The notes beneath the pieces were generated by a model, which did no database searches, was not told where the DNA came from, and was given only the letters and a program-made list of their open reading frames with translations. A program made the translations under genes and the position numbers. A stretch of DNA of 9,854 nt from Nitratifractor sp. (lineage in GTDB: Bacteria; Campylobacterota; Campylobacteria; Campylobacterales; Sulfurovaceae): contig WFYP01000250.1 in the NCBI GenBank assembly GCA_015490055.1, positions 1-9,854 on the forward strand. Direction: 5' to 3'. Positions 1-6,597 of this stretch are shown here, piece after piece (positions within the stretch are counted from its first letter, which is position 1; each line of letters opens with the position of its first letter).

Positions 1-13
1 GTGCTACCCGCAG

Positions 14-116
14 GGCAAAACAAAAAAGCAACACCTATAAAAGAAAAATTATCACTCTTAGCTTTGGCTAGGAGAGAAAATTTATTCTTTCATATCTGCT
101 GCTTTTTTGTTTTGTT
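14..116. repeat. Long imperfect hairpin in gene-free left edge
   Basis: Bases 16-30 pair perfectly over 15 bp with 100-114. With two G-T pairs and one mismatch the stem extends to 14-33/97-116. Inside it, 40-48 pairs with 82-90 with one mismatch, and 55-62 pairs with 67-74 around a TTTG loop with one G-T pair. Nearly the whole stretch can therefore fold into one extended hairpin. No reading frame of note lies here. It could be a MITE-like or REP-like element, a structured RNA, or a terminator region for the minus-strand operon ending at 141. The sequence alone does not decide among these. Confidence 0.5.
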
Positions 117-120
117 AAAT

Positions 121-152
121 GATATATATAGTGCGTAAGGTCAGTTAATAAT
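121..152. repeat. Dispersed repeat, half-site copy
   Basis: Bases 124-152 match the reverse complement of 9826-9854 at 24 of 29 positions, and match 9806-9834 directly at 23 of 29. The shared core reads TGCGTAA, two variable bases, TCA, a purine, TTA, one variable base, TAA. Here only one arm is present; the partner arm that makes a hairpin at the right end of the window is missing. The last three sense codons and the stop codon of the neighbouring amidoligase-like gene lie inside this repeat. This suggests insertion or recombination into that gene. Confidence 0.6.
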
Positions 153-713
153 CCTAGCCTCTCTCTTAGCACAAGAAGAGAGAATATCCATTACATTTTG
201 GCTGAATCCTTCTCTTGGTTCCCAAGATGTAAGAAGATTAGAATTTTCACACAAAAGCATAAAACGATAAAAATCAATATGTGCACTACTCTTTTTAATA
301 GTTGATATATGAATATGAAATCCTGTCTCTTCATTGGTGTAACCATATTTATCGATTAATGGGGTAATTTTATCGATAAAATGGATAATACCTTCTTGAC
401 ATGAAATAGGTACTGAAATCTCTACTCCATTATCTTGCAAAGATATGTCAGGCTTAATTTGCATACATCTATTTTTATCAGAAGCATTTGGAATAGAGAT
501 TTCATCTACTAAAATATCAGCTGAAGTAATATCATAAAGAGCTTTTACAAAGGCTTGAATAGTTTTTCTATAATCATATTTCTCTATATTGATATAAAAT
601 TCAAATTCACACCCATATTGACAAAGTTCCTCTTCTTTTGGCAGATAAGAAGGATAACTACAAGAGCTGTTTCCTTTGTAGCGTTTTGTAGTACCTTCGA
701 TAGTATAATCCAT
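141..713 (-). CDS. Amidoligase_2-like protein (ATP-dependent COOH-NH2 ligase family), probably C-terminally truncated
   Basis: This 190-residue protein has three blocks I associate with Amidoligase_2 (PF12224), a COOH-NH2 ligase family thought to join carboxylates to amines in peptides or small molecules using ATP. They are YGCEFEFYI (33-41, the 'GxExE' strand), an Asp/Glu-rich block with KPDIS and GVEISVP (87-102, the usual D-S...E..SP pattern), and TGFHIHIS (130-137, the G-H-x-H strand). It has no signal peptide, so it is probably cytosolic. The start codon shares one base with the stop of the upstream cyclotransferase gene (TAATG), and no strong Shine-Dalgarno is seen, so translational coupling is likely. 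The frame ends at R-I-I-N, where the family from memory continues to a Glu-Phe-Arg-type motif. The last three codons and stop come from the dispersed repeat at 121-152. It may therefore be an inactive remnant. Family assignment is by motif only; target unknown. Confidence 0.6.
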   Translation of the reverse strand: MDYTIEGTTKRYKGNSSCSYPSYLPKEEELCQYGCEFEFYINIEKYDYRKTIQAFVKALYDITSADILVDEISIPNASDKNRCMQIKPDISLQDNGVEISVPISCQEGIIHFIDKITPLIDKYGYTNEETGFHIHISTIKKSSAHIDFYRFMLLCENSNLLTSWEPREGFSQNVMDILSSCAKREARIIN

Positions 714-1324
714 TATGCACCAATCGCATCATTTAGATATTTATCAAGCTCTTTTATTTTGTAGCTGTTGTCTTCTTTCCACTCTTTTAGTGGCTCTTGA
801 TCTATCGGTATAGTAGTATGAGGTTGAATATACACAAATGCTCTATGTCTGCCACGATGAGATTTAACAACTATTTTTTTACGCTCATAATACTCTGGTG
901 CTCCTTCAAACTTATCAAGCCTATCTAGTAATTCTTTACGCTCAATAATATATAACTCTCCATGTATTCTCATTTTTGGCACCGCTATAAGATATGGATA
1001 ATTCCCAAAACTATCTTCATACATAGCAAATTTGCTTACTGTAATAGATTTCCCAACTCTTTTTGCATATTTAGAAAGCAAATTATGATTATCAAACCCT
1101 TTTTTAAGAGACCCATAAACAAAAAGATACTCTCTAAAAGGTTTGATGCGTTTAAAATACCCTCTATCTGTAATAGTAATCTTACCTTTATCATGAAGTC
1201 TATGCAGTATTTTACGAAGTGTATCAGTAGAAATATCTTCTATTTTTGCCTCTGAAAATGGCATAGATATATCTAGCGGAAGTCTATTAATTTTTTCTTC
1301 TACTTTATCAATATATCGTTTCAT
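713..1324 (-). CDS. Winged-helix / gamma-glutamylcyclotransferase (GGCT, AIG2-like) fusion protein
   Basis: Read from the ATG at 1324 this is 203 residues. An AAGG sits nine bases upstream of that start; a longer frame from a GTG at 1384 would begin inside the operator and overlap the promoter, so I reject it. Residues 64-168 are a GGCT-fold domain. YGSLKKG (70-76) is the substrate-binding glycine loop, GELY (122-125) follows, and DKFEGAPEYYER (137-148) carries the expected catalytic acid Glu140. Such enzymes release 5-oxoproline from gamma-glutamyl-amine or gamma-glutamyl-peptide bonds. Residues 1-60 look like a winged helix-turn-helix: helix 32-47 (STDTLRKILHRLHDKGKI) followed by a beta hairpin ITDRGYFKR (51-59). 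Typical YtfP/GGACT proteins are about 110-150 residues without this extension. It is the first gene of an operon with the amidoligase-like protein and probably binds the inverted repeat in its own promoter. The GGCT call is firm; DNA binding is inferred. Confidence 0.8.
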   Translation of the reverse strand: MKRYIDKVEEKINRLPLDISMPFSEAKIEDISTDTLRKILHRLHDKGKITITDRGYFKRIKPFREYLFVYGSLKKGFDNHNLLSKYAKRVGKSITVSKFAMYEDSFGNYPYLIAVPKMRIHGELYIIERKELLDRLDKFEGAPEYYERKKIVVKSHRGRHRAFVYIQPHTTIPIDQEPLKEWKEDNSYKIKELDKYLNDAIGA

Positions 1325-1344
1325 TGTTTTTAACCTTATATAAT

Positions 1345-1387
1345 ATCGTGACAATATTATAGCATTTTTATATAAAATTGTCACGAT
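1345..1387 (-). promoter_or_regulatory. Promoter framed by a perfect 11-bp inverted repeat (candidate operator)
   Basis: ATCGTGACAAT at 1345-1355 is matched by its exact reverse complement at 1377-1387. The arm centres are 32 bp apart, about three helical turns. On the minus strand, GTGACA (1384-1379) is a 5/6 match to a -35 box and TATAAT (1361-1356) is a perfect -10, with a 17-bp spacer. The -35 thus lies in one arm. The other arm directly follows the -10 and would cover the transcription start, near 1349. A dimer on both arms would block RNA polymerase. The Shine-Dalgarno AAGG (1337-1334) and ATG (1324) follow. Bases 1388-1502 hold no gene and no clear signal. Confidence 0.8.
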
Positions 1388-1502
1388 GTATATTTTTTAT
1401 TATCTTTATTTTAGTACTAATAGAATTTTTTAAGGTAGCATATATCAACAAATTAAATTTTATAGAGTATTTTGACCTTTGAGCAGACAAATAAATCTAC
1501 TC

Positions 1503-3404
1503 CTAAACTGATTCTTTCAACTCATCAACACTTTTAAAGCTAGCAAAACAAGCTTTGTTACTACACACTTCTATGTTATCATCTAAAGTCAATTTTAATA
1601 GCGTATATGGATATTTAAAGTTATATCCTATTAACTCTTTTAAATTTTCCTCCTTAGATTTTATGATGTTATCATCTTTTATATACCTAATTGCAGCATC
1701 TGTCATTGTTGGGCGAGATATTGCTTGTCGCATTATGTTGTAAGAGTTTACCTCTAGTGTGCTAAATGCGAATTTTTCGTAAATTGGTTCTACTAAAGAG
1801 CGAAGTGTTAGTAAGTTTTGTACCATTATAGCTACACTAGATGGTGTTGAAGCATCTGTATCTTCTGCATAATCTTTAAATTCGCCATCGCTAACGAGCC
1901 ATAAACCATCTTTAAAGTAGCGTTTAATAGCTTCGTTGGCTAAATTTGTTGCTCTTATTAAATATAACTCATCTAAACTCACACTATAAGCAGTTATGTT
2001 AGCTTTAACTAACCAAGCATAATCTTCTAAAAAACCTTCTATTTTTGGCTTATTGTTTATTAATACACTGTGGTATAGTTTTATGCCATCACTCATTTTT
2101 GCTTCTAAAGCAGTTAATGCATTTAATGCTATATCTTTATACGCTGGCTCAATCGTTGCCAAGTTACATAGTGCATCTACCATCATAGCACTATTAGATG
2201 TAATTACCTTTTTATCTATAAATGGGTACTCTTTATTCTCTCTTAAACTCTTTAGCACAACAATAGCCTCTTTAACATCGCTATTTAAAAGCTCTTTAGA
2301 CTCAACTACTCTAGCTATAGATTTGCCATCGAAATTTCCATTTTTTGAAATAGATAGCCTGCTTAGCATACTACTATCTACGCCAGCTTTTTCAAAAGCA
2401 CTTTTTACTTCGTTATAGTCGTATGTAAAATACTCGCCCTCTATGCCATTTGTATCGGCATCGCTTGCACTAAAGAATAGATTATCTTGGCTCATCTTCT
2501 CTAGCATAAAGTCGGCAACTTCTTTAGCCTTTACTTTGTATAATTCATTCCCACTCATCTTATAGGCATTTACAAGTGTTGTTGTCATTAATGCATTATC
2601 ATATGTCATCTTTTCAAAGTGTGGCACTAGCCAAGTTTTATCGGTGCTGTATCTGCAAAATCCACCATCTACAATATCGTAAATTCCACCAACTAGCATA
2701 CTGTTTAGTGTGTGCTCTACAATATGCTTTAGCTCTTCATCTTTAGTTAATTTGAATAGATTAATTGCTAAATTTAGAGTATAAGAGTGTGGGAATTTAG
2801 GGGCATTTCCAAAACCACCATACTCTTTTTCATAAACTTGCTTTATCTGCTTTGTTGCAATATTTAGCAAGTTTTCATCAATTTTTGTAGCCTCTATTTT
2901 GCTTTTTGGTTTTAAGGCATTAAGTACCTCTTGCCCCTTTTGCTTTAGCATCTCTAAATCTTTATTATAAGTTTTAGAGATAATCTCTATTAAATCTTTA
3001 AAACCCATAAGCCCATAGTTTGCAATAGGTGGTATATATGTTCCGCTATATATTGGTATTTTATCACTTGTCATAAATATAGATAGTGGCCAGCCACCTG
3101 CTTTGTTATTCATTTTCATATATACTTCTTGAAAATGCTTATCTATATCGGGGCGTTCCTCTTTATCTACTTTAATACATACATAGTTTTCGTTAAGAAT
3201 TTTAGCTATCTTTTCATCTTCAAAAGATTCTCGCTCCATTACATGACACCAGTGGCAACTGCTATAGCCAATGCTTAGAAAAATGGGCTTATTTTGTGAA
3301 GATGCTAACTCGAAAGCCTCATCTCCCCACGGTAGCCAATTTACTGGATTGTTAGCATGTTGCTGAAGGTAAGGAGACTCCTCATATTTAAGTTTGTTTG
3401 CCAT
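1503..3404 (-). CDS. yyaL: YyaL/DUF255 family thioredoxin-fold protein (spermatogenesis-associated protein 20 homologue)
   Basis: This 633-residue protein is close to the usual family length of about 650-700. The N-terminal domain (about 1-160, Thioredox_DsbH/PF03190) begins with the family signature of SPYL..H..NPV.W..W (10-26). It carries the redox-like motif CHWC at 50-53, then DKEERPD (80-86), GGWPLS (103-108) and GTYIPP (121-126). The remainder resembles the alpha/alpha-barrel of N-acylglucosamine epimerase-like proteins, with GGFGNAPKFP (196-205) and the block from GGIYDIVDGG to PHFEKMTYDN (239-270). A Cys pair near the C-terminus (CSNKAC) is also family-typical. No signal peptide is seen, so it is probably cytosolic. 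An AAAAGG lies seven bases before the ATG. The biochemical role of the family is not settled, although thioredoxin-like and sugar-related roles have been suggested. It is divergent from dsbD, another disulfide-redox gene, across 117 bp. Confidence 0.88.
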   Translation of the reverse strand: MANKLKYEESPYLQQHANNPVNWLPWGDEAFELASSQNKPIFLSIGYSSCHWCHVMERESFEDEKIAKILNENYVCIKVDKEERPDIDKHFQEVYMKMNNKAGGWPLSIFMTSDKIPIYSGTYIPPIANYGLMGFKDLIEIISKTYNKDLEMLKQKGQEVLNALKPKSKIEATKIDENLLNIATKQIKQVYEKEYGGFGNAPKFPHSYTLNLAINLFKLTKDEELKHIVEHTLNSMLVGGIYDIVDGGFCRYSTDKTWLVPHFEKMTYDNALMTTTLVNAYKMSGNELYKVKAKEVADFMLEKMSQDNLFFSASDADTNGIEGEYFTYDYNEVKSAFEKAGVDSSMLSRLSISKNGNFDGKSIARVVESKELLNSDVKEAIVVLKSLRENKEYPFIDKKVITSNSAMMVDALCNLATIEPAYKDIALNALTALEAKMSDGIKLYHSVLINNKPKIEGFLEDYAWLVKANITAYSVSLDELYLIRATNLANEAIKRYFKDGLWLVSDGEFKDYAEDTDASTPSSVAIMVQNLLTLRSLVEPIYEKFAFSTLEVNSYNIMRQAISRPTMTDAAIRYIKDDNIIKSKEENLKELIGYNFKYPYTLLKLTLDDNIEVCSNKACFASFKSVDELKESV

Positions 3405-3521
3405 TTGATAACCTTTTATTAATTATTTTTCGTTATAGTTTTGAATAAAATTTTAATACACACTAAATGCATAAATATGTGTTAAGTTATACATTATAAA
3501 ACTTAAAACTAAAGGTAAAAA
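3405..3521. promoter_or_regulatory. Divergent promoter region between yyaL and dsbD
   Basis: This 117-bp A+T-rich gap must serve both divergent genes. On the minus strand TATAAC (3437-3432) is a plausible -10 for yyaL. On the plus strand TATAAA (3495-3500) is a possible -10 for dsbD, leaving a short leader with the Shine-Dalgarno AAAGG (3511-3515). No convincing -35 boxes are visible, which is common in Campylobacterota. A weak ACACA...TGTGT dyad spans about 3460-3483. All of these are tentative. Confidence 0.4.
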
Positions 3522-5339
3522 ATGAAAAAATTTATAATATTGCTATCGTTACTCTTTACAATGCTTATAAACGCAGAAGGATTTGGCTCTTTTGCAACGC
3601 CTAAACAAGAAAAATTCTTAAAACCAGAAGAGGCTTTTAAAGTTAATGCAAAAGTTGTAAAAGATGGTGTAGATCTAAATATTAATCTTGCTAACAAAAT
3701 ACATATATATAAAAATAAATTAAAAATCAAGATAACAAAACCAATTAAAAAAGAGTTAAAAGTAAATCTGCCAAAGGGTAAAATTATAACAGGCGAAGAG
3801 GCTTACGAAGGTAATTTAACTCTACACATTCCAAACAAAGAGATTGCACAAAGTGGTAACTATACACTAAATGTTCAAGTAGTTGGATGCTCAGATGCAG
3901 GTATTTGCTATGCACCACAAAGGTTTGATTTTAACTTAACATCTCCAGCAAGCAAGCAAGAGGCTACTAATACGCAAAAAAGTACAATAGCCAAAACACA
4001 AGAAGGCTTTTTTAGCAAAATTTCCAAACTAGCACAAGATGGCAATAGCAAACAGATAGCGAATGCACTAAAAAACGAGGGCTTACTATTTGTACTATTA
4101 CTATTTTTTATTGTGGGTTTACTACTTGCCTTAACACCTTGTATTCTGCCAATGGTACCAATTTTAAGCTCTATTTTACTACAACAAGCAGGTAAAAAAG
4201 AGGGTGGACTTAACCGTTCTACTTCGTTTATAATTTCACTTGTATATGTCGTGGCAATGGCATTTACATACTCTATTATCGGTATTGTAGCCGGGCTTTT
4301 AGACTTTGATTTGCAGGCAAATTTAAACAACCCTTGGGTAATTGTACCGGTTGCCTTAATCTTTATTGCACTTGCATTTTCACTATTTGGCTACTTCGAA
4401 ATTGCCCTGCCAGCAAGCTTACAGACAAAACTAAACAAAGCTAGCAACTCAGCCGAAGGCAAAGGCTTAGTAGGTACTGCAGTAATGGGTGCAATCTCTG
4501 CTCTTATAGTTGGGGCTTGTACAGCACCTGTAATTAGCGGTGCCATTATATTTATATCTATGACTGGCGATGCAGTGCTTGGTGGTTTGGCACTATTTGT
4601 AATGGGTTTAGGTGCAGGAGTGCCACTACTACTTGTTGGTTTAGGTGCAAATAAGTTAGTGCCAAAGCCAGGTGGCTGGATGGATAATGTATCTAAATTC
4701 TTTGGTTTCTTAATGTTACTAATGGCTCTATATATCGCAAGAGGCGTTATAAGCCCTACCCTATTTATGTATCTGCTATCAGCACTTTTAATTGGTGCTG
4801 CAATATTTTTTGGCATATTCGATGGCAAAGAGGCAAAAGGTTTTGGCGGAGTATTTAAGACATTTAACTTCTTTTTACTTCTATATGGCTCATTAATCTT
4901 TATAGGTGCAATTAGTGGTGCAAAAAGTATATTAAACCCATTAGAGCCATTTAAAGGTGGTACATCTGTGGCAGAAGTTGTAGTTCCAGAAAAGAAGAGT
5001 AAGAGTTACACATTAGATGCCCTTTTAAAAGAGATTAAAAATGCAAAAAAACCGGTAGTTATAGATATTGGAAAAGAGAATTGTGCAGCCTGTACAGAGT
5101 TGGCACAATTTACATTTCCAAATCCAGAGGTTAAAAAAGAGTTAAAAAGATTTAAATTTATAAAACTAGATATTACTAAGTATAGTGATGAAGATAAGAA
5201 AATTATGAAAAACTTTAAAATCTTTGGTGCACCAAATATCTTATTGTTCGATTCAAATGGTACAGCTTTAGATGATAAATTTATACAAGGCTTCATAAAA
5301 CCGGAGAAATTTGTAAAAACTTTAAAAGATATAAAGTAG
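3522..5339 (+). CDS. dsbD: Thiol:disulfide interchange protein DsbD
   Basis: DsbD moves electrons from cytoplasmic thioredoxin across the inner membrane to periplasmic thiol oxidoreductases, keeping isomerases and cytochrome c maturation factors reduced. This 605-residue protein shows all three parts. A signal peptide (1-18, ending INA) leads into the periplasmic N-terminal domain (about 25-140), whose cysteine pair is C123 and C129 (VGCSDAGICYAPQ). Next is a membrane core of about eight segments (about 187-467), with C207 in ALTPCILPMVP and C333 in GACTAPV, the DsbD/CcdA signature pair. Last is a periplasmic thioredoxin domain (about 495-605) with CAAC at 521-524 and the cis-proline at 571 (GAPN). 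Spacing parallels E. coli DsbD (565 residues), so it should be a full three-domain enzyme. CAAC replaces the commoner CVAC. AAAGG lies six bases before the ATG. The rhodanese gene follows after 53 bp and may be cotranscribed. Confidence 0.95.
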   Translation: MKKFIILLSLLFTMLINAEGFGSFATPKQEKFLKPEEAFKVNAKVVKDGVDLNINLANKIHIYKNKLKIKITKPIKKELKVNLPKGKIITGEEAYEGNLTLHIPNKEIAQSGNYTLNVQVVGCSDAGICYAPQRFDFNLTSPASKQEATNTQKSTIAKTQEGFFSKISKLAQDGNSKQIANALKNEGLLFVLLLFFIVGLLLALTPCILPMVPILSSILLQQAGKKEGGLNRSTSFIISLVYVVAMAFTYSIIGIVAGLLDFDLQANLNNPWVIVPVALIFIALAFSLFGYFEIALPASLQTKLNKASNSAEGKGLVGTAVMGAISALIVGACTAPVISGAIIFISMTGDAVLGGLALFVMGLGAGVPLLLVGLGANKLVPKPGGWMDNVSKFFGFLMLLMALYIARGVISPTLFMYLLSALLIGAAIFFGIFDGKEAKGFGGVFKTFNFFLLLYGSLIFIGAISGAKSILNPLEPFKGGTSVAEVVVPEKKSKSYTLDALLKEIKNAKKPVVIDIGKENCAACTELAQFTFPNPEVKKELKRFKFIKLDITKYSDEDKKIMKNFKIFGAPNILLFDSNGTALDDKFIQGFIKPEKFVKTLKDIK

Positions 5340-5392
5340 AATACGATAGAATAAGCTTCTAAAGTAATTAAAACTTATATAGGGTTTATTAT

Positions 5393-5746
5393 ATGCAAAA
5401 ATTGGTTAAGAAAGAGCAACTTAGCAATAAAGAGTTGCAAGAGCTACTTAAAGCAAGAGAGAATAACGAAGTAGATTTTACACTAATAGATGTAAGAGAG
5501 CCGTTTGAATATGAGATGCAACATATTGTAAAAACAGATGAACTTCTACCTACTTCTTCTTTTAATAGTTGGGTTCACAATTTACTTAAGAGAAAAGATG
5601 AAAATATAATTCTTTATTGCCGAAGTGGTAATCGTAGCTATCAAGTACAACAAATTTTAGAACAACACGGTATGAAAGTTGGAAATTTAGAGTTAGGCAT
5701 CTTAGATTATACTGGTAAAACTGCTCAAGGTAAGTTTATTTCTTGA
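5393..5746 (+). CDS. Single-domain rhodanese-like sulfurtransferase
   Basis: A 117-residue single rhodanese domain. LIDVREPFEYEMQHI (31-45) is the standard CH2A region with the conserved D-V-R-E, and YCRSGNRS (75-82) is the active-site loop with C76 as the persulfide-carrying cysteine. The six-residue loop favours sulfur over phosphorus or arsenic substrates. No signal peptide is seen, so it should transfer sulfane sulfur in the cytoplasm. It is about 60% identical by eye to the C-terminal half of the next gene, including the shared block TDELLPTS and the ending YTG...QGK. That points to an internal duplication, or loss of the FTR half from one copy. An AGGG sits about eight bases before the ATG at 5393. 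It is probably cotranscribed with dsbD. Its acceptor cannot be told from sequence. Confidence 0.88.
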   Translation: MQKLVKKEQLSNKELQELLKARENNEVDFTLIDVREPFEYEMQHIVKTDELLPTSSFNSWVHNLLKRKDENIILYCRSGNRSYQVQQILEQHGMKVGNLELGILDYTGKTAQGKFIS

Positions 5747-5771
5747 CTTCAAGCCATTTTTTGGATAAAAT
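5743..5771 (+). promoter_or_regulatory. Candidate sigma-70 promoter for the FTR-rhodanese gene
   Basis: TTGACT (5743-5748, 5/6 match to the -35) and TAAAAT (5766-5771, 5/6 match to the -10) are separated by exactly 17 bp. The predicted start is near 5778, giving a leader of roughly 55 bases before the ATG at 5834. The -35 box overlaps the stop codon of the preceding rhodanese gene. The fusion gene could therefore be transcribed independently of dsbD and the stand-alone rhodanese. Confidence 0.5.
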
Positions 5772-5833
5772 CATTGTTATTTAAAGAAAATAAGATATTA
5801 TTCCACCCAAAAATTACAAAGACAGGATAATAT

Positions 5834-6580
5834 ATGTCAAAAACTATAGATGTAAACTCCGACGAATTTCAAGCCGAATTAGAAAAGACTTGGAGATTTG
5901 TAGAAAAGGTAGATAAACAGTTTGGTTTTGTACAAAACCCAGACGATGAAGTAAATGAAGGTGTAGCAATGGGGCTTGCTAGAAACCGATTAATGTACGG
6001 TAAACGCTACTGCCCATGCTTTATTGTTCAAGGCGAAACAGAAGAAGAGAGAAAAGCCGCAAATAACAGAATTTGTCCTTGTAAACCTGCATTAGAGAAA
6101 GAGATTCCAGAAGATGGTCTTTGCCATTGTGGAATTTTCTGTACACCAGAGTATGCCGAAGCTAAAGCAAAAGAGAATAGTGCTCAAGAAGTGGCACATA
6201 CACACTCGAGAGGTTTAAGCCAAGAAGAGGCAGAAATGTTAGTACACAAAGAGCAACTAGATAGTGACGAAATCGAAGCCCTACTAGAGGCTAGAGATTT
6301 AGGAATGGTAAAATTTAGCCTAATAGATGTTCGTGAACCAATGGAGTACGAAATGGTGCACATTGTTGGTACAGATGAGCTACTACCAACATCTCAATTT
6401 TACGATTGGGTAAATAAAATCCAAAATAGAAAAGATGAAAATCTAATACTATACTGCCATACAGGTAGTAGAAGCTTCCAAGTTCAACAAATATTAAAAC
6501 AGCAAGGCTTCAAGCATGTTGGAAATTTCACCCGTGGAATCATAAGTTACACAGGAGAAATGGAGCAAGGTAAGTATTAA
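5834..6580 (+). CDS. Ferredoxin:thioredoxin reductase catalytic domain fused to rhodanese
   Basis: This 248-residue protein joins two redox modules. Residues 10-105 are an FTR catalytic (beta) subunit domain with the diagnostic CxC...CxC...CxC set: CPC (60-62), CPC (81-83) and CHC (97-99), plus C103. By analogy with plant-type FTR, C60, C81, C83 and C97 would bind a [4Fe-4S] cluster, and C62 and C99 form the redox-active disulfide. A Glu/Ala-rich linker (about 107-137) leads to a rhodanese domain (138-248) with LIDVREPMEYEM (163-174) and active cysteine C208 in YCHTGSRS. Known role of the parts: FTR uses reduced ferredoxin to reduce a disulfide; rhodanese carries persulfide. I infer that the fusion reduces a protein persulfide or passes sulfur to or from the FTR site. 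No FTR variable (alpha) subunit gene is in this window. An AGGA lies before the ATG at 5834. The stop codon is inside a perfect palindrome. Confidence 0.92.
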   Translation: MSKTIDVNSDEFQAELEKTWRFVEKVDKQFGFVQNPDDEVNEGVAMGLARNRLMYGKRYCPCFIVQGETEEERKAANNRICPCKPALEKEIPEDGLCHCGIFCTPEYAEAKAKENSAQEVAHTHSRGLSQEEAEMLVHKEQLDSDEIEALLEARDLGMVKFSLIDVREPMEYEMVHIVGTDELLPTSQFYDWVNKIQNRKDENLILYCHTGSRSFQVQQILKQQGFKHVGNFTRGIISYTGEMEQGKY

Positions 6581-6590
6581 TACTTACCTT
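6567..6590. terminator. Perfect 24-bp palindrome between convergent genes; possible bidirectional terminator
   Basis: Bases 6567-6590 equal their own reverse complement (AAGGTAAGTATT followed by its exact inverse). As RNA this gives at least a nine-base stem with a six-base ATTAAT loop on either strand. It covers the last codons and stop of the FTR-rhodanese gene and lies eight bases from the stop of the convergent DUF3108-like gene. That is the expected place for a shared terminator. Neither strand has a good U-run after it and the stem is only moderately GC-rich, so a protein-binding role is also possible. Confidence 0.5.
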
Positions 6591-6597
6591 AATACCT

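Noticed and set aside
555..1255. Plus-strand open frames opposite the amidoligase and cyclotransferase genes
   Set aside because: They are Phe/Ile-rich translations of the opposite strand with no motif or ribosome binding site; the minus-strand genes explain the region.
1325..1384. Upstream GTG start giving a 223-residue cyclotransferase
   Set aside because: The GTG lies in the operator arm and the extra codons cover the -10 box. The ATG at 1324 has a well-spaced AAGG and starts the predicted winged helix.
2053..2418. Plus-strand open frame of 121 codons inside yyaL
   Set aside because: It lies opposite conserved YyaL sequence, has Ser/Leu/Ile-biased composition and no family resemblance.
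3908..5296. Several minus-strand open frames of 96-145 codons opposite dsbD
   Set aside because: They are antisense to a gene with full domain and motif support, show low-complexity Ser/Pro/Ala/Ile composition, and have no recognisable family.
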